Source: Promineifilum sp. (GTDB taxonomy: Bacteria; Chloroflexota; Anaerolineae; Promineifilales; Promineifilaceae). Taken from it: DNA of 64,000 nt. Where the stretch lies: NCBI GenBank assembly GCA_020634335.1, contig JACKBY010000003.1, positions 62,001-126,000 of the forward strand, in the 5' to 3' direction. Positions 25,768 through 35,355 of this stretch are shown here, piece after piece (the stretch's first letter is position 1; every line of letters begins with the position of its first letter). The notes below the pieces were generated by a model, which saw only the letters and a program-made list of their open reading frames with translations, searched no databases and was not told the origin of the DNA. The position numbers and the translations under genes are program-made.

Positions 25768-27523
25768 ATACGATTCGGCCATTGCTGCTGTCGGGCTGCA
25801 TGAGTTCCGGCCAGCGGTCGACGGCACTCAGGATCGCCGAGGCGGCCGTCTGGCCCAGACCGCAAAGCGACGTCTGCGTCATGGCCAGACCGATGTCTCG
25901 CAGCATGTTTACGTCGCCGGGCAGAGGGCCACCGTAGCGCAGGACGCGCTCGACGATCTCCAATTGCCGCTGAGTGCCCAGCGCACAGGGATAGCACTTG
26001 CCGCAACTCTCGTGGGCGAAGAAGCGGGCCAGCATGTACATGATCTCGCGCAAGTCGACGGCCTCATCGAAAACCATGATGACGCCGGAGCCGATGGGAA
26101 AGCCCTGCGCTTTGGAATCCTCATAAGTCAGGGGGGTATCCAGCCGGCGCGGCCCGATGAACACGCCCGCCGCGCCGCCGAGCAGCACGGCCTGAACCTC
26201 CCGGCCGATGACTCCGCCGGCCATCTGGATCAGCTGGCGCACGGTGAGGCCGAACGGTACTTCGTAGACCCCCGGTCGCAACACCCGGCCGCTGACACAA
26301 AACCACTTTGTGCCCGGCGATTCGGCCGTGCCCAGTTTGTGCCACTGCTCGACGCCCATATTGAGGACGGCCGTCGTTGCCGCCAGCGTCTCGACGTTGT
26401 TAATGACGGTCGGCTGATGGAACAGGCCGTGGGTGGTGGGAAACGGCGGCTTGATGCGCGGGAAGCCGCGCTTGCCTTCGATGGCCTCGAAAAGCGCCGT
26501 CTCCTCGCCGCAGATATACGCCCCCGCGCCCAGCCGCAACTCGATGTCGAAGTTGAAGCCCCGGCGGCCGAGGATATTGTGACCCAGGTAGCCGGCCGCG
26601 CGCGCCTTCTCAATGGCGTTGGATAGCCGTTTGTAAGCGCGTGGATACTCGCCGCGCAGGAAGATCCAGCCGTTTTCCGCGCCGACCGTGTAACCGGCTA
26701 CGGCCATGGCCTCGAGGAGGCTGAATGGGTCTTGCTCCATCAGCGCCCGATCCTTGAACGTCCCCGGCTCGCTCTCGTCGGCGTTGGCGACGATGTGCTT
26801 TTCGGCCGGGTGGCCGGGCGCGTTGCGGGTCATCTCCCATTTCAGGCCCACGGGGAACATAGCCCCGCCGCGCCCAAGCACATCGCTGCCCTTCATCATG
26901 CTCAAGATGTCTTCGGGTCGCATGGTTAGCGCCTTGCGCAGCGCCTTGTAGCCGCCGTACTTCTCGAAGTCGGCCAGGCTGGTGGGGTCGATCTTGCCCG
27001 CGCGGGCCAGCTTGATCAGCGGCCCGCCATAGATCTTTGGTTCCGGTTCCGGATAGACGCCTTCGAGGAATGCATCGACGTCGGCCGGGGTCAGATCGCC
27101 CGCCGTCCGGTCGCCGTTCAGGGCATTGGGAGCGTGCTCGCACATGCCCAGGCAAGGCACGGTCTCATAGGTGATGGTCCCGTCCTGGCTGGTCTCGCCT
27201 GGTTTCAGGCCCAGGCGCTCTTCAATGGCCAGGCGCACGGCGGGGCTGCCGGCCATGTGGCAGGCCGGATCGAAACACACGCGGATGACGCGCCGGGCCG
27301 TCGGCTCGTTATAGAACATGGAATAAAATTCGACCACGCCGTGGATGTCGGCCAGGGGGACGTGCAACGTTTCGCCGATGGCTTGTAGCACCTCGCGCGG
27401 TAGCCAGCCGCTGACATCTTGGGCTTCGTGTAACAAGGGAAGGAGAGATTCACGACCGCGGCCGCGGTACCGATCCAGTATCGGGCCCAGTGCGGTTAGA
27501 TCAATTGTAGCGGGCTGCACCAT
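25757..27523 (-). CDS. NuoE-NuoF fusion diaphorase subunit of NAD-type formate dehydrogenase
   Basis: 588 residues from ATG 27523 (AGGAG 7 nt upstream; a longer frame starts at 27688 without support). Residues ~1-160 are NuoE with [2Fe-2S] ligands C-x4-C (CFDPAC) and C-x3-C (CLGMC). Residues ~175-580 are NuoF: NAD/FMN loops 'GRGGAMFPVGLKWE', 'NADESEPGTFKDR' and 'GAYICGEETAL', and a [4Fe-4S] site at 'ESCGKCYPCALG' with the distal Cys in 'SLCGLGQT'. It would pass formate electrons to NAD+. First gene of the operon. It lacks the C-terminal ferredoxin domain of HydB-like proteins. Confidence 0.9.
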   Translation of the reverse strand: MVQPATIDLTALGPILDRYRGRGRESLLPLLHEAQDVSGWLPREVLQAIGETLHVPLADIHGVVEFYSMFYNEPTARRVIRVCFDPACHMAGSPAVRLAIEERLGLKPGETSQDGTITYETVPCLGMCEHAPNALNGDRTAGDLTPADVDAFLEGVYPEPEPKIYGGPLIKLARAGKIDPTSLADFEKYGGYKALRKALTMRPEDILSMMKGSDVLGRGGAMFPVGLKWEMTRNAPGHPAEKHIVANADESEPGTFKDRALMEQDPFSLLEAMAVAGYTVGAENGWIFLRGEYPRAYKRLSNAIEKARAAGYLGHNILGRRGFNFDIELRLGAGAYICGEETALFEAIEGKRGFPRIKPPFPTTHGLFHQPTVINNVETLAATTAVLNMGVEQWHKLGTAESPGTKWFCVSGRVLRPGVYEVPFGLTVRQLIQMAGGVIGREVQAVLLGGAAGVFIGPRRLDTPLTYEDSKAQGFPIGSGVIMVFDEAVDLREIMYMLARFFAHESCGKCYPCALGTQRQLEIVERVLRYGGPLPGDVNMLRDIGLAMTQTSLCGLGQTAASAILSAVDRWPELMQPDSSNGRIVSDN

Positions 27524-27617
27524 TCTTGTATCTCCTGCGGAACAAGTGATAAGCCGTTGACGGTTCGGGAAAGCGGCGGGGATAGCCGCGTGTCGTCGAA
27601 TTGGGGACGACGGAATC

Positions 27618-27623
27618 ATTATA
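27618..27623 (-). promoter_or_regulatory. Candidate -10 of the formate dehydrogenase operon
   Basis: On the minus strand GGTATATAATG contains TATAAT (27623-27618), about 95 nt before the NuoEF start codon. The -35 region is not recognisable, so strength is uncertain. Confidence 0.35.
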
Positions 27624-27754
27624 TACCAGCTTGCCGATAGGGGAAACGATGGACGGTTCGGAATCAGCCCTTTCCAATCGTCAGTCAATCAGCCGTGTGG
27701 TGCCGGATTCGTATCCCGCCGCCAAAAGCGAGACGCGCCGCCCTGGGCCGCAGA

Positions 27755-27893
27755 GCCGCTTGAGAAAGCGGCCCCGCGGAGAGCGGCCGATTACTGATAA
27801 CCCTGGGTCTGGAATGTGGCGGCGGGTGCTGATCCGGCGGCTGGGAAACGGGTTAATCAACCGGCGCTACAGGTGGCGGCCCATTACTGAAAA
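27755..27893. repeat. Repeat-dense intergenic island (gap 27524-27938)
   Basis: This 415-bp gap has no gene I trust. It holds a perfect hairpin GCCGCTT-GAGA-AAGCGGC (27755-27772) with a GNRA-type loop, an 18-bp imperfect direct repeat GCGGCCGATTACTGATAA (27783-27800) / GCGGCCCATTACTGAAAA (27876-27893), and a GGTTAATCAACCGGCGCTAC palindromic motif (27851-27870) that recurs at 62312. A plus-strand open frame across it is explained by these repeats. Confidence 0.55.
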
Positions 27894-27938
27894 ACTTATG
27901 AGGAGAAGGAAAAGCGGACGGTCGTGAGCACCCGTGCC

Positions 27939-28913
27939 TCACTCCAGCAGGGCCACGGCGCGGCGGTAGAACGGGTGGCGCGAGGCGAGCATGTGGGCGG
28001 CCCGAGCTTCCTGACGCCGGTCGACCAGCCGGTAGATTAACCCCAGCGCGTAGAAGATCGCCGGCGACGCGAGGCCCGCGGCGATGGCTTTCTCATAGTG
28101 TGTAATGGCTGCACCCGCGTTTCCATAACCTTCGTTGAGCATTGCCTGTCGCAAATGAATATAAGCTTCGGGATGGGTGCGTTTCTCGCTGAGGAGCGTG
28201 CCCTGGCGGATCTCGGCCGCCAGTTGCCATTGGGCGAACTCGGCTGCGCCGTTGAGCAAATCGCCGGGAGCCACGTGGTCGCCGGAGTCGTTGCCGCGCC
28301 GATCTCGTGTGGCCACACAACGCCAGGCCTGATCCGTCGCCGACCAGATCGTCTGGTTCTCCGGGAAGTCTTTCATGACGGTATAGCAGATGTGGAGCGC
28401 CATCAGGCAACGCCCATCGCGCCGCAGGTAGTCGGCCAGCGCCAGAAAGTGGCGGGTCGCCCCCGGCAGGTCACCCCGCTGCCGGCTGGCAAGCGCCAAT
28501 CGTTCGTGTGCCGCCAGCAGATTTCCTTGCAGGTAGATGGCGTAGGCCCAGTGCGCCTCGGCCTGCTCGAAGCTGCCCTGTCCCCACAAAATGTCGCCGG
28601 CGACCACGCGGCTGTGGGCTGCGTCCGAGATCAACCCCTGTTGTTCCTGCAGCTCGGCCACCTTTTTCACGTAGTCGGCATTGTTGCCCGCCAAGCGGGC
28701 GGCTTCCTTGTAGCAGGCCAGCGCCCGTCCCCGATCGGCCAGCGCCAGGTGCGTATCGCCCAGACCGTTGTAGACGCGCGGCTCGCGCGGCAGACCGGTC
28801 AGCGCGGTCTGGAAACATGTGATCGCCTGCTGCCATTTCCCTTGGCGAATGGCCTCCTCGCCGATCTCCAGGGCCAGCGTATAGCGCTGGGTGGTGTCGT
28901 TCATGGCTGTCAT
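27939..28913 (-). CDS. Tetratricopeptide-repeat protein
   Basis: 324 residues built of helical TPR-like repeats: clear units at 'LALEIGEEAIRQGKWQQAITCFQTALTGLP', 'REPRVYNGLGDTHLALADRGRALACYKEAARL' and, near the end, 'NEGYGNAGAAITHYEKAIAAGL'. No signal peptide or catalytic domain. Its ATG overlaps the stop of the HD phosphohydrolase gene (ATGA), so the two are co-translated. Function is probably protein-protein binding; the partner is unknown. Confidence 0.75.
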   Translation of the reverse strand: MTAMNDTTQRYTLALEIGEEAIRQGKWQQAITCFQTALTGLPREPRVYNGLGDTHLALADRGRALACYKEAARLAGNNADYVKKVAELQEQQGLISDAAHSRVVAGDILWGQGSFEQAEAHWAYAIYLQGNLLAAHERLALASRQRGDLPGATRHFLALADYLRRDGRCLMALHICYTVMKDFPENQTIWSATDQAWRCVATRDRRGNDSGDHVAPGDLLNGAAEFAQWQLAAEIRQGTLLSEKRTHPEAYIHLRQAMLNEGYGNAGAAITHYEKAIAAGLASPAIFYALGLIYRLVDRRQEARAAHMLASRHPFYRRAVALLE

Positions 28914-29572
28914 ACCGGCAAGCCCTCGTCCGACAACTCGCGTTTCAGCTCGTTGAGGTACAGTCGCATCAGGCGCGTGCGCCGCTTGCCCTCCAGGCGT
29001 CCGGCGGCCGTATGCATCATGTCCGCCAGCCCGAGCAGTTTGACGTAAAAATGATCGATCACGTTTTCCTTATCATCCGGCGCGCGCGTTTGCGGCAGCG
29101 GTTCGTCGTCGTCATAGAGCGGCTTGCCCATTACCCCGCCCAGCAGCAGAGTGCGGGCGATGCCGATGGCCCCCAGCGCGTCCAGCCGGTCGGCGTCCTG
29201 AACGACTTTGGCCTCCAGCGACTCCGGCGGGATGCCCGCGCTGAAGCTGTGGGCGGTAATGGCATGCTCGATGGCCGGGATGTGCGCCCGCGGATAGCCC
29301 GATTGGCGCAGGAACGCCCCGGCGCGCTCGGCCGCCAGCCGCGAGGCCTGCGCCCGGCGCGCCGAGTCCTTGGGCAGCACGACGCAATCGTGGAGCCAGG
29401 CAGCGGGCAGCACGACTGCGGGGTCGGCTCCCTCGGCCGCTGCCAGACGGCGCGCATTGGCAACCACGCGCCGAATGTGGGCCAGATCGTGGGCCGGGTC
29501 CGTTCCCTCAGCTAAGCCTGATCGCACGAACTTCTCAAAACGCGCTTCCCAATCACTCAACATCCCTGTCAT
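28910..29572 (-). CDS. HD-domain phosphohydrolase
   Basis: 220 residues with metal-binding motif 'HDLAHIRRVVANA' (~25), 'AAWLHDCV' (HD, ~55) and further His/Asp at 'AIEHAITAHSF' and 'VQDADRLDALGAIGIART', the pattern of YedJ-like HD hydrolases. Predicted soluble nucleotide or phosphate-ester hydrolase; substrate unknown. An ATG nine bases in (MLSDWE) is an alternative start. First gene of a two-gene unit with the TPR protein. Confidence 0.85.
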   Translation of the reverse strand: MTGMLSDWEARFEKFVRSGLAEGTDPAHDLAHIRRVVANARRLAAAEGADPAVVLPAAWLHDCVVLPKDSARRAQASRLAAERAGAFLRQSGYPRAHIPAIEHAITAHSFSAGIPPESLEAKVVQDADRLDALGAIGIARTLLLGGVMGKPLYDDDEPLPQTRAPDDKENVIDHFYVKLLGLADMMHTAAGRLEGKRRTRLMRLYLNELKRELSDEGLPV

Positions 29573-29707
29573 TTTAGCAGTCGGAATGTTAAAAGGCGAT
29601 TGCGGATTATAAATTTTTACGCTGGGACAGTCGGCCGGCTGAACGCCGTCGCGATGAAGGCCTTTGGCCAGGCGCTGCGCTATAACTTCGGGCGGTAAAC
29701 CACAAGT

Positions 29708-30922
29708 CTAGAACGTCGTCCGCGGTACTTTCCGGTTCACGGCGTGCATCAGGAAGTCGCGGGCGAAGCGCTCGTTGTAGGCATCAAGCAGTTGCGAGAC
29801 GCGCTCCGGGTCGGGCGAGGCCACCAGCAGCCCGGCGTGGTTCTCGCGCGGCACGCGCCAGACGATCTCCGGCTCGTCGTAGGCTGACAGATCGGGCCAC
29901 TGTTCGCGGGCCAGACAAATGATCAATCCGGCGTAGTCCTGTCGGTGTTCCGGCACGCGGTATTCTTCCCCACGAACACTGGCCAGTTCGATGCGCGCCG
30001 CCTCCTGCCACAGGGCAACCCCCGTGGCTGCCTCGACCATCTTGTCGATGTGGGCGCCGCCAACACGGGCGGCCGTCTCTAGAAAGTAGAACTGCCCATC
30101 GTGGTGGGCATGAATGAATTCGGTATGGGTGACGCCACGCGCCAGCCCGAAGGCGCGGAAGACGTCGGCCGCCAGGCCGGTCGTCGCCTTGAAGTCGGCG
30201 GAATCACGCGGCAGCAGCCGGGTGTTAAAGATGCCGCCGCCCTGGGTCACACTCAGCGGCGGCTCCCCGTAGCGGCTGCTGACGGCAAAGACGACCTCGC
30301 CGCCCCACACCAGGGCGTCGACGTGATAGACGTCGCCGGGCACGAATTGCTCCAGCAGGTAGAAGGATTGCTCATCGCCCAGCTCGTCGAGCGCCCGCCA
30401 CACGGCCTCGCTATCGTGGAGTTTGCGGATGCCGATGGCCCCAGCCTCGAAGCGCGGTTTCAGCACCCAGGGAGGCTCGACCCGCGCCATGTAATCGCGC
30501 AGCAGATCGTAGTTGAAGACAGGCGTGAAAGCCGGGACGCGGATGGCGTTGGCCGCGGCCTGGGTGCGCATGCCCAACTTGTCGCGAAAGTAGCGCGCCT
30601 GCGTTTCGCCCAGGCCGGGCAGCCGCAAGTGCTCGCGCAACGTGGCCGCCGTCGCCACGTCGTAGTCGTCGAGGGCTACGATGCGGTCGATGTCGTTGCT
30701 GCGGGCCAGATAGCTGACGGCGTGGATGATGTCGGGCTGGACGTGGAGATCGGGCATGTTGAAATGCTGGGTGATGCTGTCCCACGGCCAGTCCCGGTCG
30801 CCGAACTTTTCGGCTGTCAGGAGTAGGACGCGCGCGCCCTGCCGGGCGCACTCCTCGATGAAGGGCAGGCCCTTATATTCGCTGGCGAGACAGAGGATGG
30901 TGATCGGCTGTTGGTCGGTCAT
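29708..30922 (-). CDS. ATP-grasp family ligase
   Basis: 404 residues. A Rossmann-like pre-ATP-grasp domain (~1-110: 'ITILCLASEYKGLPFIEECARQGARVLLLT') is followed by the ATP-binding fold: 'PPWVLKPRFEAGAIGIRKL' (~150-170), 'QFVPGDVYHVDALVWGGEVVFAVSSRY' (~215-240) and the Mg ligands in 'HTEFIHAHHDGQFYFLETAARVGG' (~275-300). It resembles carboxylate-amine/thiol ligases such as carnosine synthase-like and biotin carboxylase-like proteins. Substrates cannot be told and no biosynthetic genes adjoin it. AGGAG precedes the ATG. Confidence 0.82.
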   Translation of the reverse strand: MTDQQPITILCLASEYKGLPFIEECARQGARVLLLTAEKFGDRDWPWDSITQHFNMPDLHVQPDIIHAVSYLARSNDIDRIVALDDYDVATAATLREHLRLPGLGETQARYFRDKLGMRTQAAANAIRVPAFTPVFNYDLLRDYMARVEPPWVLKPRFEAGAIGIRKLHDSEAVWRALDELGDEQSFYLLEQFVPGDVYHVDALVWGGEVVFAVSSRYGEPPLSVTQGGGIFNTRLLPRDSADFKATTGLAADVFRAFGLARGVTHTEFIHAHHDGQFYFLETAARVGGAHIDKMVEAATGVALWQEAARIELASVRGEEYRVPEHRQDYAGLIICLAREQWPDLSAYDEPEIVWRVPRENHAGLLVASPDPERVSQLLDAYNERFARDFLMHAVNRKVPRTTF

Positions 30923-31138
30923 GGCGCAACTCCTGATTGGGGTGAATCGCGCATATTGTAGCAGGAAACAAGACGCTGGCTATGAGTACGCGATTTGCTG
31001 GTCAAGGCCATGGGCGCCTGGCCGGCGCGCCTTCCACAGGTTTCTCATGGGGTGGGCTTTCTACTCCTGGCCGTACTCAGTTTTGAGCGACGCAACCTGA
31101 CAGTGGGAGCGTGGCCGTGGCAGCGGCCGCGGGTAACC

Positions 31139-31822
31139 TCATAGAGAGCGTGTAAACAAGTTGCTCCGGCCCCGTTTGCCGCACAGGGCTAGCAGTTCCA
31201 TCGCACGCAAGGCGTAGGTCGCCTTCCCCGCCAGATGGGGGTTCCAACCCTTCACCTTCGCCAGTTCGGCATTGGTGAACGGCTCCGGCAGCGGTGGCAA
31301 CAGCGCCAAAAAGTCGGACGGCGTGCTCAAGACGACCGATTCATTCACCCCCAACAGCCGCCGGTCGATCAAGCTCCAGCGGCCGCGCCGCCAACTGCCC
31401 TGGCCGTCGTCACGCCAAACCTGCTCTTCGCGGATGAGCAGCACCTCCAGCGTCAGGTTGGGGTGGACGGCCAGATCGGGGATGCGCACCAGTTCGGTGA
31501 AGATGTCGTGGACGGCAGCGTGTTTGGGCGACCGGCGGTGGGTGAGCCCGCCGTCGCGCGCCTCGCGAACGATTCGGCGCTCTTGGGGCAGCGGGTGAAT
31601 GAGACGCACACGGTGGTCTTCCAGCAGACGGCGCAGCTTCGGCCGCAGGGCGTAGAGATGGCGCGTCTGGATTTCGATCAGCAGATCGCCGCGCACGATG
31701 TCGATGACGTAACGACCGAGCTTGACCTCGAAGTAGTCACCCGGTTGGGCCAGATAGTCCTTCAGCCCGGCATGCAGGGAGCGCTCGGTCAGTTGGCCGA
31801 TACCTGTCTTGGCGGAATCCAT
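31139..31822 (-). CDS. Unrecognised protein with possible PD-(D/E)XK nuclease core
   Basis: 227 residues, no membrane segments. Near the N-terminus 'YFEVKLGRYVIDIVRGDLLIEIQTRH' gives an acidic residue, Asp, then ExQ on predicted beta strands, the layout of a PD-(D/E)XK nuclease core with Gln in place of Lys. The middle is basic (KLRRLLEDHRVRLIHPLPQERRIV) and the C-terminus looks like a helical winged-helix ('FTNAELAKVKGWNPHLAGKATYALRAMELLALCG'). Neither part matches a family I can name with certainty; a DNA-processing role is inference. Confidence 0.55.
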   Translation of the reverse strand: MDSAKTGIGQLTERSLHAGLKDYLAQPGDYFEVKLGRYVIDIVRGDLLIEIQTRHLYALRPKLRRLLEDHRVRLIHPLPQERRIVREARDGGLTHRRSPKHAAVHDIFTELVRIPDLAVHPNLTLEVLLIREEQVWRDDGQGSWRRGRWSLIDRRLLGVNESVVLSTPSDFLALLPPLPEPFTNAELAKVKGWNPHLAGKATYALRAMELLALCGKRGRSNLFTRSL

Positions 31823-31890
31823 CGCGCCCTATCTTAACCCGGGATCGAGGGAGAGGGAATCAATGAGCGCCATTGGAGCCGAAAACAAGT

Positions 31891-31896
31891 TATAAT
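31891..31896 (+). promoter_or_regulatory. -10 box directly ahead of the DUF4287 gene
   Basis: TATAAT ends 6 nt before the ATG at 31903, so transcription would start at or next to the start codon and the mRNA would be leaderless. No Shine-Dalgarno is visible in front of the ATG, which agrees. The -35 is weak. Confidence 0.45.
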
Positions 31897-31902
31897 CGGG
31901 TC

Positions 31903-32199
31903 ATGTCATTCCAAGCATATCTCGACAATATTGAGGCCAAGACCGGCAAGACGCCGAACGAGTTTATTGAACTGGCAAAGGCAAAGGGGTTCGATGAGCC
32001 AAAGGTCAAGGCCGGCGTCATCGTCGACTGGCTGAAAGAAGACTTCGGCCTGGGGCGCGGCCACGCCATGGCTCTGGTGCACGTCATCAAGAACGGCCCC
32101 ACGATTGACGACAAACACGTTGGGTCGGACGGTTCTCACCGCGACGAGACGGATACGCTGCGACTGGACGGCGTGGCGAATCGCTCGGCCGATACCTGA
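31903..32199 (+). CDS. DUF4287 small protein
   Basis: 98 residues. 'MSFQAYLDNIEAKTGKTPNEFIELAKAKGF' and 'KAGVIVDWLKEDFGLGRGHAMALVHVIKNG' are the two helical halves of DUF4287, a fold seen alone or in front of DUF5655. The last ~30 residues (from TIDDKHVGS) are polar and variable. Function unknown. Start chosen at ATG 31903 because a TATAAT box lies at 31891; the frame upstream begins inside the promoter. Converges on the chaB-like gene, 11 bp apart. Confidence 0.85.
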   Translation: MSFQAYLDNIEAKTGKTPNEFIELAKAKGFDEPKVKAGVIVDWLKEDFGLGRGHAMALVHVIKNGPTIDDKHVGSDGSHRDETDTLRLDGVANRSADT

Positions 32200-32210
32200 C
32201 CCATCTCAAG

Positions 32211-32441
32211 TCAGCTATCTTTCTTCACCCAACGGTCGCCTTTCTTTTCGTATTCCTTCTTGACCGCGGCCCAGGCGACCTTGTGGGCCACCTCTTCGCG
32301 GCTGTCGTCGCCGCGCCGTTCGTCGACATCTTTGTACTCATCCCAGGCGCTGTTGAAAGCCGATTTGTAAATCTCTTGGGCGTGCTGTGGCAGATTACCG
32401 CGCACCCGATCGGGTAGGTCAGATAGATTCTTGTACGGCAT
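32211..32441 (-). CDS. chaB: ChaB-family protein
   Basis: 76 residues from ATG 32441, with GGAG upstream (the frame extends further without support). 'MPYKNLSDLPDRVRGNLPQHAQEIYKSAFNSAWDEY' and 'VAHKVAWAAVKKEYEKKGDRWVKK' match the whole ChaB domain. E. coli ChaB was described as a putative regulator of the ChaA cation antiporter; family members also occur as small stress proteins. No transporter is adjacent here. Highly charged and probably cytoplasmic. Confidence 0.88.
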   Translation of the reverse strand: MPYKNLSDLPDRVRGNLPQHAQEIYKSAFNSAWDEYKDVDERRGDDSREEVAHKVAWAAVKKEYEKKGDRWVKKDS

Positions 32442-32624
32442 GGTTACATCTCCTTTGGATCGTTTCCCACTATTCCCACAACCCATACGATACAGGCTCC
32501 AGACTAGCGAGTGCAGAAACGATATTCATCTATCCGAGAGAGAGTAAGGGATACGGATCAAGGTATAGTTTTTAACCAGGTAGGGGGCAACCTCCGAAAT
32601 AGCTTCACTCTTTCCGGGTAGGGC

Positions 32625-32655
32625 TTGACTTGGAGTCAACTCCAGGTGTTACACT
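32625..32655 (+). promoter_or_regulatory. MerR-type promoter with operator palindrome
   Basis: TTGACT (32625-32630) and TACACT (32650-32655) are separated by 19 bp, the overlong spacer typical of MerR-family targets. The inverted repeat TGGAGT-CA-ACTCCA (32631-32644) fills the spacer and matches AdhR/NmlR-type operators. GGAGG follows at 32663, 7 nt before the regulator's ATG, so the regulator controls its own operon. Confidence 0.88.
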
Positions 32656-32674
32656 ATAACTTGGAGGCTGTAGT

Positions 32675-34037
<1,363 letters not shown>

Positions 34038-34060
34038 TAGGTTCGTTTTCAGGTTTGAGA

Positions 34061-34894
34061 ATGGAAATGTCTATGAACAAGGAAGTCGTCGTAGTCATTG
34101 GCGTCGGAGGGATTGGGCAGGCCATCGCCCGCCGCCAGGGCGCCGGGAAAACCGTACTGCTGGCCGACATCAATGAGGACACGCTTGCATCTGCTGCCGG
34201 CGAACTGCGATCAATGGGCCATACTATCACGACACAACGTGTTGATGTATCCGTACGCGAATCGGTTGCCGCGCTCGCCAATTCAGCGGCCGGGTTGGGT
34301 AGCGTCACCCAGGTGATCACTACCGCTGGGCTTTCACCTGTCCAGGCGTCGCCCTCGGCGATCCTGGCGGTGGATCTGCTGGGCGTAGCGCTTGTGCTTG
34401 AGGAGTTTGGCCGTGTGATCGCCTCCGGTGGGGCAGGGATCGTCATTTCGAGTATGGCCGGGCATATGTTGCCGCCCTTATCGCCGGAGCAAAACGAAGC
34501 GCTAGCCTACACTCCCGCTGACGATCTGCTCAAGTTGACCTTCCTCGCGGCCGATGGTGTGCCCAATTCCGGGGCTGCTTATGGGATCTCCAAGCGCGCC
34601 AATCATCTTCGTGTGCAGGCGGCCGGTATAGACTGGGGTGAACGAGGCGCTCGCGTCAACTCCATCAGCCCGGGTATCATTTTGACTCCGCTGGCCGAAG
34701 AGGAGATGGCCGGCCCCGGCGGGCCGCGCTATCGGGAGATGATTCAAGCATCCCCGGCCGGGCGGGTGGGAACTACAGATGAGATCGCATCGGCCGCCGC
34801 CTATCTGCTAGGCCCGGATGCGGGCTTTATCACCGGCAGTGACTTGTTGATCGATGGGGGTGTCATCGCGGCAATCCGTTCCGGGCGTTTATGA
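34061..34894 (+). CDS. Short-chain dehydrogenase/reductase
   Basis: About 277 residues; three close ATGs (34061, 34067, 34073) are possible starts and none has a strong ribosome site. The cofactor loop reads GVGGIGQAIA instead of TGxxxGIG, and 'VITTAG' stands for NNAG. The catalytic Ser is in 'IVISSMAG' and Tyr/Lys are in 'YGISK' (~190), followed by 'GARVNSISPGIILTPL' and the end motif 'FITGSDLLIDGG'. An unusual region between ~140 and 180 is longer than in typical members. Third gene of the MerR-controlled unit. Confidence 0.9.
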   Translation: MEMSMNKEVVVVIGVGGIGQAIARRQGAGKTVLLADINEDTLASAAGELRSMGHTITTQRVDVSVRESVAALANSAAGLGSVTQVITTAGLSPVQASPSAILAVDLLGVALVLEEFGRVIASGGAGIVISSMAGHMLPPLSPEQNEALAYTPADDLLKLTFLAADGVPNSGAAYGISKRANHLRVQAAGIDWGERGARVNSISPGIILTPLAEEEMAGPGGPRYREMIQASPAGRVGTTDEIASAAAYLLGPDAGFITGSDLLIDGGVIAAIRSGRL

Positions 34895-34951
34895 GATTGG
34901 GAGTAGCAGTGTAATTTTCATGTGGATAACAAAGAAGGAAGTGAGGCAGGT

Positions 34952-35353
34952 ATGGAAATCAAGAAAAGCGGTTCGCAACCTTCCCAAAAAGGCCCGGCCG
35001 AGTGGTTCACCGGCGCGGTGCGAATCGATCCTCTCAACCAGACCCTCGCGCCCGCGCGAGTCGGCTGTGCTTCGGTGACGTTCGAACCGAGCGCCCGGAC
35101 GGCCTGGCACACCCACCCGCTGGGCCAGACGCTAATCGTCACCGCCGGTTGCGGCTGGGCGCAGCGCTGGGGCGGGCCGAGAGAAGAGATACGGCCGGGC
35201 GACGTGGTCTGGATTCCCGCGGGCGAGAAGCACTGGCACGGCGCGACGGCGACGACGGCCATGACCCATATCGCCATTCAGGAGCAGTTGGACGGCGCGG
35301 CCGTGGAATGGTTGGAACATGTCAGTGAGGAGCAATATCGAGCAGGAGATTAA
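34952..35353 (+). CDS. Cupin-domain protein (mandelonitrile lyase/CMD-associated type)
   Basis: 133 residues with one double-stranded beta-helix. Metal ligands appear in '[14 protein letters not shown]' (two His) and 'GEKHWHGA' (two His), and '[14 protein letters not shown]' is the second cupin motif. Close relatives accompany carboxymuconolactone decarboxylases and oxidoreductases, and some are (R)-selective hydroxynitrile lyases or quercetinase-like enzymes. Start ATG 34952; the LLM gene begins 2 bp after its stop. Its reaction is not known. Confidence 0.88.
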   Translation: MEIKKSGSQPSQKGPAEWFTGAVRIDPLNQTLAPARVGCASVTFEPSARTAWHTHPLGQTLIVTAGCGWAQRWGGPREEIRPGDVVWIPAGEKHWHGATATTAMTHIAIQEQLDGAAVEWLEHVSEEQYRAGD

Positions 35354-35355
35354 AC

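Noticed and set aside
27601..27927. 108-codon frame on the plus strand
   Set aside because: It consists of the repeat island (direct repeat, hairpin, GGTTAA motif); the Arg-rich product has no family and no ribosome site.
29573..29707. Short frame ATGAAGGCCTTTGGCC... ending GGGCGGTAA
   Set aside because: Only 15 codons with no ribosome site; could be a fragment of a lost gene but nothing supports it.
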